64,000 nt of DNA from Flavobacteriaceae bacterium (GTDB taxonomy: Bacteria > Bacteroidota > Bacteroidia > Flavobacteriales > Flavobacteriaceae), in the NCBI GenBank assembly GCA_018699935.1, contig JABISF010000036.1, forward strand, positions 22,973-86,972, read 5' to 3'. Position numbers and translations under genes: made by a program. The notes beneath the pieces were generated by a model. The model was given only the letters and a program-made list of their open reading frames with translations. It was not told the origin of the DNA and did not search any database. Numbering within the stretch: the first letter of the stretch is position 1; each line of letters begins with the position of its first letter. Of the stretch, positions 63,830 to 64,000 are shown in pieces.

Positions 63830-64000
63830 ATGAAAAAAGGAAGTCATCCGAAACGGTTCGATAATATCCCACAATACATGCTAGAAAGCATGGGAAGGAA
63901 GGAAAGGGAGAATATAACCACCTATCGCGCTTATATGAATCTGATTGAAAAGTGGATTTCTGAAATTTACTTTCTGAAAGAGGATATTAAAGAAATTGAA
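63830..64000 (+). CDS. Unknown ORF, 5' part only
   Basis: ATG at 63830 followed by 56 codons open to the window edge, encoding MKKGSHPKRFDNIPQYMLES and a helical, charged continuation (KWISEIYFLKEDIKEIE). It is too short in the window for a family call. A box TACTTTTA about 35 bases upstream could be its promoter. No signal peptide. Real coding is likely from the composition but not certain. Confidence 0.45.
   Translation, partial: MKKGSHPKRFDNIPQYMLESMGRKERENITTYRAYMNLIEKWISEIYFLKEDIKEIE

Overview
The window looks like a chromosomal segment of a Bacteroidota bacterium, class Flavobacteriia, probably marine. The signs are gene content and order (glgA-like/panC/panD, ileS/traR-dksA/lspA, rpmF-fabH-accB-accC, a 91-residue ATP synthase epsilon), three TonB-dependent outer-membrane receptors, flavobacterial families such as DUF4270, moderate-to-low GC, almost no Shine-Dalgarno sequences, and repeated promoter boxes of the Bacteroidota type (TTG, about 19-21 bases, then TAnnTTTG). 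No rRNA, tRNA, CRISPR array, prophage or insertion sequence was recognised.

Layout. 1-3.3 kb is an AT-rich accessory edge: a TPR-type signalling gene broken by one in-frame stop, a membrane-anchored orphan, a DUF1353-like protein, a small secreted protein and a Cys-rich lipoprotein, all on the minus strand. 3.4-12.3 kb holds recX, a BtuB-type receptor, atpC-atpD, a MaoC hydratase/short-chain reductase pair and a large TonB receptor. 12.6-17.3 kb carries an acyltransferase, the bacillithiol-type reductase YpdA, and a glycerate kinase/GntP permease pair. 17.3-28.2 kb has DUF4270, a short glycogen-synthase-like protein, panC, panD, a flippase-like membrane protein, radA, gdhA, recO and a third TonB receptor. 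28.4-46 kb is housekeeping: ileS, a TraR/DksA-like regulator, lspA, fthC, uvrC, DUF3108, M23 peptidase, pgi, recJ, rsmI, tdk, alr and asd. 46.1-62.1 kb mixes fatty-acid and cofactor genes (accC, accB, fabH, rpmF, DUF177, pdxA, ribE) with sugar scavenging: a sialate O-acetylesterase, a GH20 hexosaminidase, a sulfatase, and a GH109-like / GHMP kinase / nucleotidyltransferase operon. 62.1-64 kb is AT-rich again, with a DUF6090-like membrane protein and the start of an unknown ORF.

How the genes work together. The clearest functional modules are glycerate uptake plus phosphorylation, pantothenate synthesis, the ACC/FabH fatty-acid start module with L32, and a probable amino-sugar module in which surface enzymes release decorated N-acetylhexosamines and a cytoplasmic kinase/nucleotidyltransferase pair activates the sugar.

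The most unusual things seen are: (1) a short transcription unit at 57.56-57.74 kb with three hairpins, a strong Shine-Dalgarno sequence rare in this class, a 20-codon ORF and a terminator ending 7 bases before an oxygenase gene; (2) a secreted-protein gene (32186) whose only plausible start is ATA overlapping the dksA-like stop, followed by lspA with a CTG or ATT start; (3) a group of promoters whose -7 box lies 3-5 bases before the start codon, suggesting leaderless mRNAs; (4) a 12-base direct repeat with exactly 21-base periodicity directly upstream of the Cys-rich lipoprotein promoter. Several ORF-track starts (TTG) fall inside -7 boxes, and I moved those starts downstream.
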